NCBI GenBank assembly: GCA_028284155.1
Contig: JANQSF010000110.1
Span: 1 to 64,000 of the forward strand
Source of the DNA: Phycisphaeraceae bacterium
GTDB lineage: Bacteria; Planctomycetota; Phycisphaerae; Phycisphaerales; Phycisphaeraceae
Direction of reading: 5' to 3'
Length of the DNA stretch: 64,000 nt
Below, one piece after another: positions 41,116-48,765 of this stretch (the first letter of the stretch is position 1; every line of letters begins with the position of its first letter). The position numbers were made by a program, and so were the translations under genes. Below the pieces are notes generated by a model that ran no database searches, was not told the origin of the DNA, and worked only from the letters and a program-made list of their open reading frames with translations.

Positions 41116-41997
41116 ATGACCCTCCGCCTGACCTTTCTGGGCACGGGCACGAGCGCGGGCGTGCCGATGATCGGCTGCCACTGCGACGTGTGCGAATCCG
41201 ACGACCCGCGCGACCGCAGGTCCCGGCCGAGCGTGCTCGTGTCGTACGACGACCCGGCCGCGCCGCCGGCCGACGACGCGCCGGCGACCCGTCAGTTTCT
41301 TGTCGACACGGCGCCTGAACTGCGCGACCAATGCATCCGCCACACGGTCGACCGGATCGACGGCGTCTTTTACACGCACGCCCACGCCGACCACATCTTC
41401 GGCCTGGACGACCTGCGCCGGTTCAACGCCGTGCAGGGCGAGGAGGTCAACCTGTACGCGGAGTCCACCGTCCACGAGAAGTTCCAACGCATCTTCCGAT
41501 ACATCTTCAACCCGAATCGCAGCGTGCCCGAGTCGTTCATCCCGAAGCTCGCGCCGCTTACGATCGAGCCGAATGTCCGCCTCGACCTGTACGGGGCGGC
41601 GTGGACACCCATGCGGCTGATGCACGGCCGACTGCCGATCGTCGGCTACCGCGTCGAATCCGGTGGCCGATCGTTGGCGTACTGCACCGACGTCTCGGCG
41701 ATCCCGCCCGAGTCGTATGCGCTGCTTGAAAACCTCGACGTGCTCGTGATCGACGCGTTGCGTTACCGCCACCACCCCACGCACTTCACCGTCGACCAGG
41801 CGTTGGCGCAGATCGATCAGATTCGACCGCGTCAGGCCTACCTCACCCACATCGCGCACGACATCCAGCACGCCGACCTCGAAATCCGACTCCCCGACGG
41901 CATCTCGATCGCATACGACGGCCTCGAAGTGACACTCGACACCACCGCTCCCCTCAAACCGGGCCTTTCCGAAGGCCCGGATCAGGTCACACATTGA
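41116..41997 (+). CDS. PhnP-like metallo-beta-lactamase phosphodiesterase
   Basis: 293 aa from ATG 41116; the frame continues upstream into AT-rich repeat. The start TFLGTGTSAGVPMIGCHCDVC is typical of PhnP/tRNase-Z-like MBL phosphodiesterases, with the two Cys likely part of a zinc-binding loop. YTHAHADHIFGLDDLR is the HxHxDH metal motif, and CTDVSAIP and YLTHIAHDIQHADLE supply further ligands. Family enzymes cleave cyclic phosphates such as ribosyl-1,2-cyclic phosphate. The last residues, LKPGLSEGPDQVTH, are translated from a family B palindrome and look like a recent extension. Confidence 0.88.
   Translation: MTLRLTFLGTGTSAGVPMIGCHCDVCESDDPRDRRSRPSVLVSYDDPAAPPADDAPATRQFLVDTAPELRDQCIRHTVDRIDGVFYTHAHADHIFGLDDLRRFNAVQGEEVNLYAESTVHEKFQRIFRYIFNPNRSVPESFIPKLAPLTIEPNVRLDLYGAAWTPMRLMHGRLPIVGYRVESGGRSLAYCTDVSAIPPESYALLENLDVLVIDALRYRHHPTHFTVDQALAQIDQIRPRQAYLTHIAHDIQHADLEIRLPDGISIAYDGLEVTLDTTAPLKPGLSEGPDQVTH
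41956..41985. repeat. Family B palindrome at the 3' end of the PhnP-like gene
   Basis: CCGGGCCTTTCCGAAGGCCCGG-type hairpin flanked by GATC. It forms codons 281-290 of the MBL gene. A second copy (42006-42033) follows after twenty bases; the two are in opposite orientation. Confidence 0.8.
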
Positions 41998-42005
41998 TTC
42001 CAAAT

Positions 42006-42033
42006 GATCCGGGTCTTCGTAAAGACCCGGCTT
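42006..42033. repeat. Family B palindrome, second of a pair
   Basis: GATCCGGGTCTTCGTAAAGA followed by CCCGGCTT. It directly follows the MBL stop codon and is itself followed within ten bases by a family A copy. Confidence 0.8.
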
Positions 42034-42039
42034 CACACT

Positions 42040-42060
42040 GCCGCTTGCGGCTTAGCGCTC
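42040..42060. repeat. Family A palindrome, inverted
   Basis: GCCGCTTGCGGCTTAGCGC, then TCCCCC, the reverse complement of the GGGGGAGCGCTAAG form. It ends 16 bases before the trpC stop codon. Together with two family B copies it fills the convergent gap between the MBL gene and trpC. Confidence 0.85.
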
Positions 42061-42075
42061 CCCCGTCGCGCGTCC

Positions 42076-42879
42076 CTACCCCATCAACTCACGCAACGCC
42101 GCCCCCACATCATCCTGCCGCATCAGGTGTTCGCCCACGAGGATGCGGTGAATGCCCGCGTCGCGCAACCGCTTCACATCGCCGGGCGCGCGGATGCCCG
42201 ACTCGCTGACGACGATGTCCGTGTTCTCGACATACTCGACGAGTCGCAGCGTGTGCGCGACGTCGGTTGTCATCGTGCGCAGGTTTCGGTTGTTGATGCC
42301 TAACAAGGTGTAAGACGGGTGCGGGAAGCCCAGGTGCGGGCGAACGCGCAGGAGGCTTTCGACATCGTGCACTTCGACCAGTGTGGAGAGCTTCAACTCG
42401 GTGGCCAGGATCAGCAGGTCGAGCAGTTCGGCCTCGCCGTCGATCGCCTCGGCGATGAGCAGGACCGCGTCGGCTCCAATCGCCCGCGACTCGTAGATCT
42501 GGTACGTATCGACGATGAAGTCCTTGCGCAGGACGGGCAGCGTGACAGCCTCCTTAATCTGCGCGATGTAGTCGGGCGAGCCTTGGAAATACTTGGCGTC
42601 GGTCAGGCAACTGATCGCGGCCGCGCCGTTCTCCGCGTAGGCCGTGGCGATGGCGACCGGGTCGAAGTCGTCGCGGATCAGGCCGGCCGACGGGCTGGCC
42701 TTCTTGACCTCGGCGATGACGCGCAGCTCGTCCTTCGGCCGCGTCATCGCCTTGAAGAAGTTGCGCGGCGTAGGCGTGTCGATCGCCCGTCGCTTGATCT
42801 CGTCCAGCGAGACACGCTCCTGCGCGGCCGTCACCTCGCGTCGTTTGTCTTCTATGATCTGCGACAGGATGTCGGTCAT
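42076..42879 (-). CDS. trpC: Indole-3-glycerol phosphate synthase
   Basis: 267 aa from ATG 42879; the frame extends to 43248 over an antisense neighbour and is not used. TIM-barrel motifs are clear: VIAEVKKASPSAGLI (normally KxSPSxG), VLRKDFIVDTYQIYESRAIGADAVLLIAEA, GINNRNLRTM and VSESGIRAPGDV. It closes the indole ring in tryptophan synthesis. The other trp genes are not in the window. It is divergent from the phosphodiesterase gene. Confidence 0.96.
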   Translation of the reverse strand: MTDILSQIIEDKRREVTAAQERVSLDEIKRRAIDTPTPRNFFKAMTRPKDELRVIAEVKKASPSAGLIRDDFDPVAIATAYAENGAAAISCLTDAKYFQGSPDYIAQIKEAVTLPVLRKDFIVDTYQIYESRAIGADAVLLIAEAIDGEAELLDLLILATELKLSTLVEVHDVESLLRVRPHLGFPHPSYTLLGINNRNLRTMTTDVAHTLRLVEYVENTDIVVSESGIRAPGDVKRLRDAGIHRILVGEHLMRQDDVGAALRELMG

Positions 42880-43022
42880 GGCGCGGGTGGCTCGGTGCGG
42901 CGTGCGATCGACAGGCGGTCCACGGACAGGTCGTTTGAGACCGCCGCGGCGCGAGGCGAAGCATAGCGGTGCGCAGCACGCGCAGACAAGCCCGCCGATC
43001 CACCCCCAAGGAGTGACCCGCT

Positions 43023-43538
43023 TTGCCCAAGATCGGTCTGCTCTCGGACAGCCACGGTCGGGTTGAGACGACGCGGCACGCGGTTGTGCTGCTGGTCGAT
43101 CACGGCGTCGATCGGCTGATCCACCTCGGCGACGTTGGCGGGCCCGGTGTGCTGGATGAGTTGGTCGTTCCGAACGGGGCCGACGACGAGACCATCCCCG
43201 CGCACGTCGTGTTCGGCAATGTCGATTGGGACGAGGCCGACCTGACACGGTACGCCGAGGCGTTGGGGCTGATCGTCAATCACCCGGTCGGTCGGCTGAC
43301 GTTCGGCGACCGCGAGCTTCGCTTCATGCACGGCCACGACGGGCGTGCGTGGGATCGCGCTTTGGCTGACAAACCGGCTTGGCTGGCGCACGGCCACACG
43401 CATCAGAAAAACGATAATCGGATCGGAGCGACGCGGGTGATCAACCCCGGCGCCCTGACGCGGGCCGCGACTTACACCGTCTGCGTGCTCGACACCGACC
43501 GCGACGACGTGACCTTTCTGACCGTGTCCCGCGACTGA
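43023..43538 (+). CDS. YfcE/MJ0936-type metallophosphodiesterase
   Basis: 171 aa starting with TTG at 43023, supported by AGGAG nine bases ahead. Metal-binding motifs of the calcineurin-like fold appear in order: LLSDSHGR (Asp-x-His), HLGDVGG (GD), VFGNVDW (GN), MHGHDG and AHGHTHQKN (GHTH), ending NPGALTR. These small phosphodiesterases hydrolyse model substrates and, in some cases, cyclic nucleotides; the natural substrate is unknown. Confidence 0.88.
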   Translation: MPKIGLLSDSHGRVETTRHAVVLLVDHGVDRLIHLGDVGGPGVLDELVVPNGADDETIPAHVVFGNVDWDEADLTRYAEALGLIVNHPVGRLTFGDRELRFMHGHDGRAWDRALADKPAWLAHGHTHQKNDNRIGATRVINPGALTRAATYTVCVLDTDRDDVTFLTVSRD

Positions 43539-43627
43539 GCCGCGGCACGCGATGCGCGGCGGCGCAGGATTCGGAGCGCTGCCCTATAGTGACCCCGTTT
43601 CGACGCAGAGGATCAGGGACCCGACCC

Positions 43628-44134
43628 ATGTCCGACAGCCAGTCAGATGCCCACGCGCTCGACCGCGTGGTCGTCCGGTTCTACGACCCGGGCGACCAGG
43701 GGGCTGTCGAACACCTCTACCGCGACGGCCTGCTGGTCGGGCAGGTCGATCCGGGCGACACGGGGGCCGACATCAGGGACATCACCGGGGCGTATCGGTC
43801 GGACGGGCGCAGCCAATTCTGGGTCGCCCAGGTCGATGGCGATGTGGTCGGGATGATCGGCGTGGCCGTCGCTGAGGAGCACACCGCCGAGATCCGCCGC
43901 CTGCGGGTCGATAAAGCTTGGCAGGGCTCGGGCATCGCGGCCGCCCTGCTCGAAACAGCCCTCGCTCACTGCCGACACCACCAATTCCTCAAGGTCCGCC
44001 TCGACACGCGTTTCGACCCGACGGTCGCACGCGGCCTGTTCGACCGGTTCGGCTTCCAGCACACCAAGACAACGGCTGTCGCGGGACGTGAGTTGCTGGA
44101 GTTTTACCTCGACCTGTACCGGACGCAGGAGTGA
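43628..44134 (+). CDS. GNAT family N-acetyltransferase
   Basis: 168 aa from ATG 43628. The first part (VVVRFYDPGDQGAVEHLYRDGL) and the acetyl-CoA-binding region AEIRRLRVDKAWQGSGIAAALLETALAHC (with QGSGIA as the pyrophosphate loop) define a GNAT fold, followed by ARGLFDRFGFQHTKTTAV. The acceptor is unknown; it could be a small molecule or a protein amine. It follows the phosphodiesterase gene by 90 bases on the same strand but with its own weak ribosome site. Confidence 0.85.
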   Translation: MSDSQSDAHALDRVVVRFYDPGDQGAVEHLYRDGLLVGQVDPGDTGADIRDITGAYRSDGRSQFWVAQVDGDVVGMIGVAVAEEHTAEIRRLRVDKAWQGSGIAAALLETALAHCRHHQFLKVRLDTRFDPTVARGLFDRFGFQHTKTTAVAGRELLEFYLDLYRTQE

Positions 44135-44140
44135 GGCTGG

Positions 44141-44503
44141 TCAATCTGGACTGCCTTCTTTGGATTCCTTTGGCGCGGCGAGCCCTTGGGCGCGGCTTTC
44201 AATCCGTTTGAGACGGCTAAGACCGCTCTGCAAGAGGATCACCCCGGCCAACAAGCCCACCGCGGCAAAACAGATTCCGCAGCACACGCACGTGGCGATC
44301 CATTCAAACCACCGTATGCCTCTGCTTGACTTCGAAGCATTTTCGATCAGTTGAATGACACCGATAATCAAAGCAAACGCCGCTGGGATGACCGCGAACC
44401 ACGACAGGAACCGGATCGGATGCGCGCGGCGCTTCCGCCACAACTCAATGTCTCGGCTACTGAATCTCCTCGTCGAATAGTCGATTAGGTGCCATAATGC
44501 CAT
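44141..44503 (-). CDS. Small two-helix membrane protein, unknown
   Basis: 120 aa if started at ATG 44503; the frame runs on to 44632. Two hydrophobic segments (RFLSWFAVIPAAFALIIGVIQLI and WIATCVCCGICFAAVGLLAGVILLQ) are separated by a polar loop. The C-terminus is charged (LKRIESRAQGLAAPKESKEG). Cys-rich second helix (CVCCGIC). Base composition is lower in GC than the neighbours, hinting at recent acquisition or weak selection. No family recognised and translation is not certain. Confidence 0.45.
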   Translation of the reverse strand: MALWHLIDYSTRRFSSRDIELWRKRRAHPIRFLSWFAVIPAAFALIIGVIQLIENASKSSRGIRWFEWIATCVCCGICFAAVGLLAGVILLQSGLSRLKRIESRAQGLAAPKESKEGSPD

Positions 44504-44665
44504 GGCGTCACACCGTACTCGTAAGAGAGTACTCGTATTTGAATCATTGAGATGGCATGACTCGATGACGATTCCAATCGTGCGAGAAAAACACAGGTTG
44601 TCGCAACCCTGCGACTCATCGCTCGAATACACTAGTGGCAGTCACCTTAACTTGGACGTCTTTTT

Positions 44666-44776
44666 ATGGACCAGGACAAACCCAAGATCCCACCCATCGC
44701 GTGGGTCGTGTTCGCTCTGGTCGATTTGGTGATCGTGGGTGTCATCCTCTGGTGGTTCGTGTTCCGCGGCGGGTGA
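44666..44776 (+). CDS. 36-aa single-pass membrane mini-protein
   Basis: An ATG at 44666 opens a 37-codon frame (stop TGA 44774-44776). The product reads MDQDKPKIPPIAWVVFALVD then a second half LVIVGVILWWFVFRGG: a short charged N-terminus and one strong membrane helix. It ends three bases before the ATG of the double zinc-ribbon gene, with GGGTGAG in the overlap acting as that gene's ribosome site. The tight coupling suggests the two proteins work together. Confidence 0.6.
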   Translation: MDQDKPKIPPIAWVVFALVDLVIVGVILWWFVFRGG

Positions 44777-44779
44777 GTC

Positions 44780-45871
44780 ATGGCTGACAAGAAGTTTCCA
44801 TGTGGTCAGTGCGGCGCGAAGCTTGAATTCAAGCCCGGCGTCCAGTCGCTCAAATGCCCGTACTGCGCGCACGAGCAGGCCATCCCGCAGTCGGAGGAGG
44901 ATGTTCAGGAACTCGACTTCAACGCGTTCCTGCGCGACGCGGCCGCGAAGGCTGAGTCGGTCACCGAACAGGTCGTCAAGTGTCAGACGTGCGCGGCTGA
45001 GTACACCCGCGACGCGTCGGTCACCAGTGACGAATGCCCCTACTGCGGCTCACCGCAGGTCGTTGAGGGCGGGTCACTGAACGTGATCAAGCCCAAGGCG
45101 CTGCTGCCATTTGTCATCACTCACCGCGAGGGGCAGGAAAAGTTCAAGACGTGGATCAAAGGCTTGTGGTTTGCGCCGAGCAAACTCAAGACCTACGCGC
45201 GGGCTCAGAACAAGCTCAAGGGGATGTACACGCCGTACTGGACGTACGACTGCGAAGCCACGACGTGGTACACGGGTCAGCGTGGCGAGCATTACTGGGT
45301 CACCGAGACTTACACGACGATGGAGAACGGCAAGTCGGTGACCAAAACGCGTCAAGTGCGGAAGACACGCTGGTACCCGGCCAGCGGGTTGGTGTGGAAC
45401 GAGTTCGACGATGTGCTGGTGTTGGCCAGCAACTCGCTGCCGCACAAGTACGCTGAGAAGCTCGAGCCGTGGGACCTGCCCAACCTCACCAACTACAGCG
45501 ACGAGTACCTGTCCGGATTCCGGGCTGAGGCGTACCACGTCGACTTGGAGCAAGGTTTCGGCGTCGCGCAGGGCAAGATGGACCCGACGATCCGCTCGAC
45601 GATCCGCAGCGACATTGGCGGCGACGAGCAGCGAATCCACACGACCCGCACGCGGTGGGACGAGATCACTTTCAAGCACATCCTGCTGCCGATCTGGATC
45701 AGCTCGTACCGATTTCGGGAAAAGGTCTACCGCTTCCTGATCAACGGCCGAACGGGCGAGGTGCAGGGCGAACGGCCGTGGAGCTTCTGGAAGATCTTCT
45801 TCGCCGTGGCGGGTGTGCTGGCGGTCATCGGCGGCATCGTGGCCATTGTCGCGGCGGCCCAAGGCGGGTGA
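44780..45871 (+). CDS. Membrane protein with two N-terminal zinc ribbons
   Basis: 363 aa. First ribbon: CGQCGAKLEFKPG...CPYCAHEQ at residues about 8-34. Second: CQTCAAEYTRDASVTSDECPYCG at about 71-93. A central domain is rich in Tyr/Trp (MYTPYWTYDCEATTWYTGQRG, YHVDLEQGFGVAQGKMD), and a C-terminal membrane segment (IFFAVAGVLAVIGGIVAIVAAA) anchors it. Related proteins are often annotated as TFIIB-type zinc-ribbon or PriA-like proteins, but no helicase motifs exist here. Role unknown. The preceding mini-protein is translationally coupled. Confidence 0.75.
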   Translation: MADKKFPCGQCGAKLEFKPGVQSLKCPYCAHEQAIPQSEEDVQELDFNAFLRDAAAKAESVTEQVVKCQTCAAEYTRDASVTSDECPYCGSPQVVEGGSLNVIKPKALLPFVITHREGQEKFKTWIKGLWFAPSKLKTYARAQNKLKGMYTPYWTYDCEATTWYTGQRGEHYWVTETYTTMENGKSVTKTRQVRKTRWYPASGLVWNEFDDVLVLASNSLPHKYAEKLEPWDLPNLTNYSDEYLSGFRAEAYHVDLEQGFGVAQGKMDPTIRSTIRSDIGGDEQRIHTTRTRWDEITFKHILLPIWISSYRFREKVYRFLINGRTGEVQGERPWSFWKIFFAVAGVLAVIGGIVAIVAAAQGG

Positions 45872-45880
45872 GGGTCGCGC

Positions 45881-45898
45881 GGACCGACCTGTCGGTCC
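45881..45898 (+). terminator. Hairpin after the zinc-ribbon gene
   Basis: GGACCGAC-CT-GTCGGTCC, an 8-bp perfect stem ten bases past the stop, followed by TTGG rather than a T-run. Possible terminator or a dispersed palindrome. Confidence 0.4.
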
Positions 45899-46036
45899 TT
45901 GGTGGTTCGATGTCTGACCTGGGGCGGCGATCACGCAAGCCTCGTCTGTGGGATTACGGGAATCGCTGATGGAAGAGAGGGTGCATTGGTTGTTATCATG
46001 TTTCGATCAATCCTTATTCAGCCGAAGGGGCCGACC

Positions 46037-46780
46037 ATGACCAATCTCCGCCGCGTTCCCGTGCCATTCACCCTCACTTGCCTGCTCGCCGTGGGGCTGC
46101 TGACCATGTCCGGTTGCTGCCAGTGCAAATCCGAACCGGGATCGGACGACACGAAGACCGCCGGCACCAATGTGGCCGGCCCGGACGACCCTGGCCTGCG
46201 ATATCCGCCCCCCGGATCGGACGGCAAGACGGACGACCCGAAGTTGACCGCGCAGCGCATCGCCAAGTCGCAAGGGCGTGTGGGCCTGTCAACGGACGCC
46301 GACCAGGCGTCGCACCACTTGGCCGAGTACCACGACAAGACCGGCAAGCCGCTGAAGGCCGGCCCGAACGGCGGGACGCTCGTGAAACTGCCCGGCGTGC
46401 CGTACATGGCTGAGTGCATCCTGAACCGCGACGCGGGCACGTTCACGGTCAACCTGCTCGACGCGCAGGCCAAGCCGGCGGGCAGCGAGCAGTCGCGCCT
46501 GCTGCTCGACCTGTACTGGGACGAGACGGCTAACCCGTTCGACGAAGAAGGCTTCCCGGAAGCCCGCGTGCGCCTTTTGGCCAAGAAAGCGGACGGAGAC
46601 AAGATCGCCACGTCGTTCAGCGGCACGGAACGCGACTTGGCCCGCCGGCCGGGCACGTTCGTGTTCAAACTCAAGCACGTGACCGTCGCGGGCAAGGAAG
46701 TCGAGACGGCGGTGTACAAGTTCCCGCAGGGCGTTCCAGTTTCCGCCAAGGCGTCCACGCGGACGGGTGTGACTCAGTAG
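46037..46780 (+). CDS. Lipoprotein of unknown function
   Basis: 247 aa from ATG 46037, with AAGGGG seven bases ahead. The signal peptide ends in a lipobox, LTMSGC, giving an acylated Cys followed by C-Q-C. Next is a disordered Asp/Gly/Pro stretch, then a beta-rich domain (LKAGPNGGTLVKLPGVPYMAECILNRDAGTFTVNLLDAQAKP). It resembles the AAGPNGGxL-type domain of small planctomycete lipoproteins whose function is unknown. It would be processed by Lgt, LspA and the Lnt encoded at 36637. Confidence 0.75.
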   Translation: MTNLRRVPVPFTLTCLLAVGLLTMSGCCQCKSEPGSDDTKTAGTNVAGPDDPGLRYPPPGSDGKTDDPKLTAQRIAKSQGRVGLSTDADQASHHLAEYHDKTGKPLKAGPNGGTLVKLPGVPYMAECILNRDAGTFTVNLLDAQAKPAGSEQSRLLLDLYWDETANPFDEEGFPEARVRLLAKKADGDKIATSFSGTERDLARRPGTFVFKLKHVTVAGKEVETAVYKFPQGVPVSAKASTRTGVTQ

Positions 46781-46791
46781 ACAATTGACCT

Positions 46792-47166
46792 ATGCGAGGT
46801 CGGGACATGACTTGGTGGCGAGACACCGGTTCGTGGTGCGTGCTTATATTCGCTATCGCATGCTTGGGAGTGGGCGTCTTCCCGCAAAGCAACTCTTGGG
46901 CAGACGCCACAAGCGGGGATCAAGTCCAAGAGTTCACGCTGGGATTGGCCCGTTCACCGGCCTATCGATACACGCGACGCGATTACGTACACCCAGCGGG
47001 CGAAAACATTCGAACCGGCTTTCGAACCGAGTCCGGTGTCAGACTGATATCTTGGTCTATGTTGCTGATCTTGATCGGCACGATTGGACTGGCGGTCCTG
47101 CGTGAGCGGGCAAGAGTCGTATCCCAACGTAGTAGTCTTAGCCGAGAATACCAAAACACGAACTGA
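46792..47166 (+). CDS. Small membrane protein, unknown
   Basis: 124 aa (119 if ATG 46807). Two hydrophobic segments at the ends (SWCVLIFAIACLGVGVFPQ and LISWSMLLILIGTIGLAVL) flank a polar loop with FTLGLARSPAYRYTRRDYVHPAGE. The gene lies 12 bases after the lipoprotein and may be co-transcribed. GC content is slightly lower than the neighbours. No family recognised. Confidence 0.5.
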   Translation: MRGRDMTWWRDTGSWCVLIFAIACLGVGVFPQSNSWADATSGDQVQEFTLGLARSPAYRYTRRDYVHPAGENIRTGFRTESGVRLISWSMLLILIGTIGLAVLRERARVVSQRSSLSREYQNTN

Positions 47167-47187
47167 GCTCAAAGTGCATGGGTTGCT

Positions 47188-48519
47188 TCACGACACACTT
47201 TGCCGAGCCAAAGTGTGGCACCCTCGCTTGGGTGTTCGCACGAATGGCGAACGCTGCCCGAGTAGCGCTTCGACGACACCGCGCGCGCTGCTACCGGCCA
47301 GCAGAAGACCCATCGCGCACAAGGCCGGCACACGTCGCCAAACGCCAATGCCCGCCCTGCCGACCGCGCGTTGTCCGGCGATGAGGTAGGCAATCGACGC
47401 CGCCATCGCCGCGGCTGCGCATCCGACGCCAATCAGGCCGACGACGCGCGACGTGACACTCACGTCGCCCAACTGAGCGATCAACACGATCGGGGTCAGC
47501 ACGGCCGCCGTACAAGACGCCAGGTGCGTCAACGGCGACGTCAGGTGAAACCACGCTTCAACCTTGTTGCGCAGCGGCGCGTCCGATCGCAGCAATGTCG
47601 GCATGAGTTTGATTGCTGTCTGGATCAGCCCCTTCGACCAGCGGTGCTGCTGGCCGCGCAGGGCGCGCAACGTCGCGGGCAGCTCGGCTGGACAGACAAC
47701 GTCGTTGCGGTAGACGAACCGCCAACGGGCGAGTTGGCTGCGGTAGCTGAGGTCGGTGTCTTCGGTGAGCGTGTCACCCTGCCAGCCGCCGACGTGGTCT
47801 TCGATGGCTGAACGTCGCCAGACGCCGGCCGTGCCGTTGAAGTGCATCCACAGTCCCGCACCGTGACGGGCGGCGTGCTCGATCGCAAAGTGCGCGTCGA
47901 GACAGATCGCCTGGCAGCGTGTGAGCCACTTCGTGTCGCGGTTCAGGTGTCCCCAACGCGTTTGCACCAGGCCGACGCGCTCGTCATCGAACTCCGACAT
48001 GACACGTCGCAGGAAGTCTCGTGGCGGGACAAAGTCGGCGTCGAAGATGGCGACGAATCGGCCCCGCGCGAAACGAATGCCCTCGCCCAGCGCGCCGGCT
48101 TTGAATCCGACCCGCCGCTCACGGTGACGCAACGTGATGTCAACGCCTCGGTCCAACCAATGCTCAACCCGCCTCTCCACCACGCGGCGCGAGGCCGGTT
48201 CCGTTGAATCGTCCAATACCTGAATCTGCAAACGATCGCTCGGCCAATCCAGCGTGCAGACCGCGTCGATCACCCGCTCCGCGACGTGCTGTTCATTGAA
48301 CAGCGGCACCTGCACGGTCACCACCGGCAGGTCGCGTTCAGAGCCATTCGATTGGGAACTTGAAGACTCACCCCATGTGCGTCGCCAAAGGCAGACCAAT
48401 CGCAGCCGATGTGACGCGTACACGAGCAGGACGAGCAACGCCGCCAACCAGACAACGGCGACCGGCCAGAATAATCGCGGCTCGCTCAGCCAATCCGCCA
48501 TGTCGTTGCCGGTGAACAT
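47188..48519 (-). CDS. CslA-like processive family 2 glycosyltransferase
   Basis: 443 aa. An N-terminal membrane helix, then the GT-A core: VTVQVPLFNEQHVAERVIDAV, DDSTEP, KAGALGEG, DADFVPPRDFL (DxD), GTAGVWRRSAIEDHVGGW, LTEDTDLSYR (TED) and QQHRWSKG (QxxRW), followed by three to four C-terminal helices. The closing FVRTPKRG is typical of the cellulose-synthase-like A (beta-mannan/glucan) group. It likely polymerises a beta-linked polysaccharide across the membrane and fits with galE and UDP-xylose synthase as a glycan pathway. No partner periplasmic export genes are adjacent. Confidence 0.88.
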   Translation of the reverse strand: MFTGNDMADWLSEPRLFWPVAVVWLAALLVLLVYASHRLRLVCLWRRTWGESSSSQSNGSERDLPVVTVQVPLFNEQHVAERVIDAVCTLDWPSDRLQIQVLDDSTEPASRRVVERRVEHWLDRGVDITLRHRERRVGFKAGALGEGIRFARGRFVAIFDADFVPPRDFLRRVMSEFDDERVGLVQTRWGHLNRDTKWLTRCQAICLDAHFAIEHAARHGAGLWMHFNGTAGVWRRSAIEDHVGGWQGDTLTEDTDLSYRSQLARWRFVYRNDVVCPAELPATLRALRGQQHRWSKGLIQTAIKLMPTLLRSDAPLRNKVEAWFHLTSPLTHLASCTAAVLTPIVLIAQLGDVSVTSRVVGLIGVGCAAAAMAASIAYLIAGQRAVGRAGIGVWRRVPALCAMGLLLAGSSARGVVEALLGQRSPFVRTPKRGCHTLARQSVS

Positions 48520-48765
48520 CGTTCAATGATACCGATTGGCAAGGTCAATGATGCGCAAGGTTTGCGCGTTCGTGGCGTCTTCCCAAGCCCTTCAAGCCGA
48601 CGCGCCAACTCGTCCGATAAAGGCCTGCGGTGAGGTCGATCTAAACCCGCCGGTCCAACGACCCGATAAGCGGTCCAGTTGTACCGATTGTGACGTTTCG
48701 ATCGCCCCCCCAGGACGCCCGACGATCGCACCTTGCGACACGGACGTTCCACATGAGATCAGATC

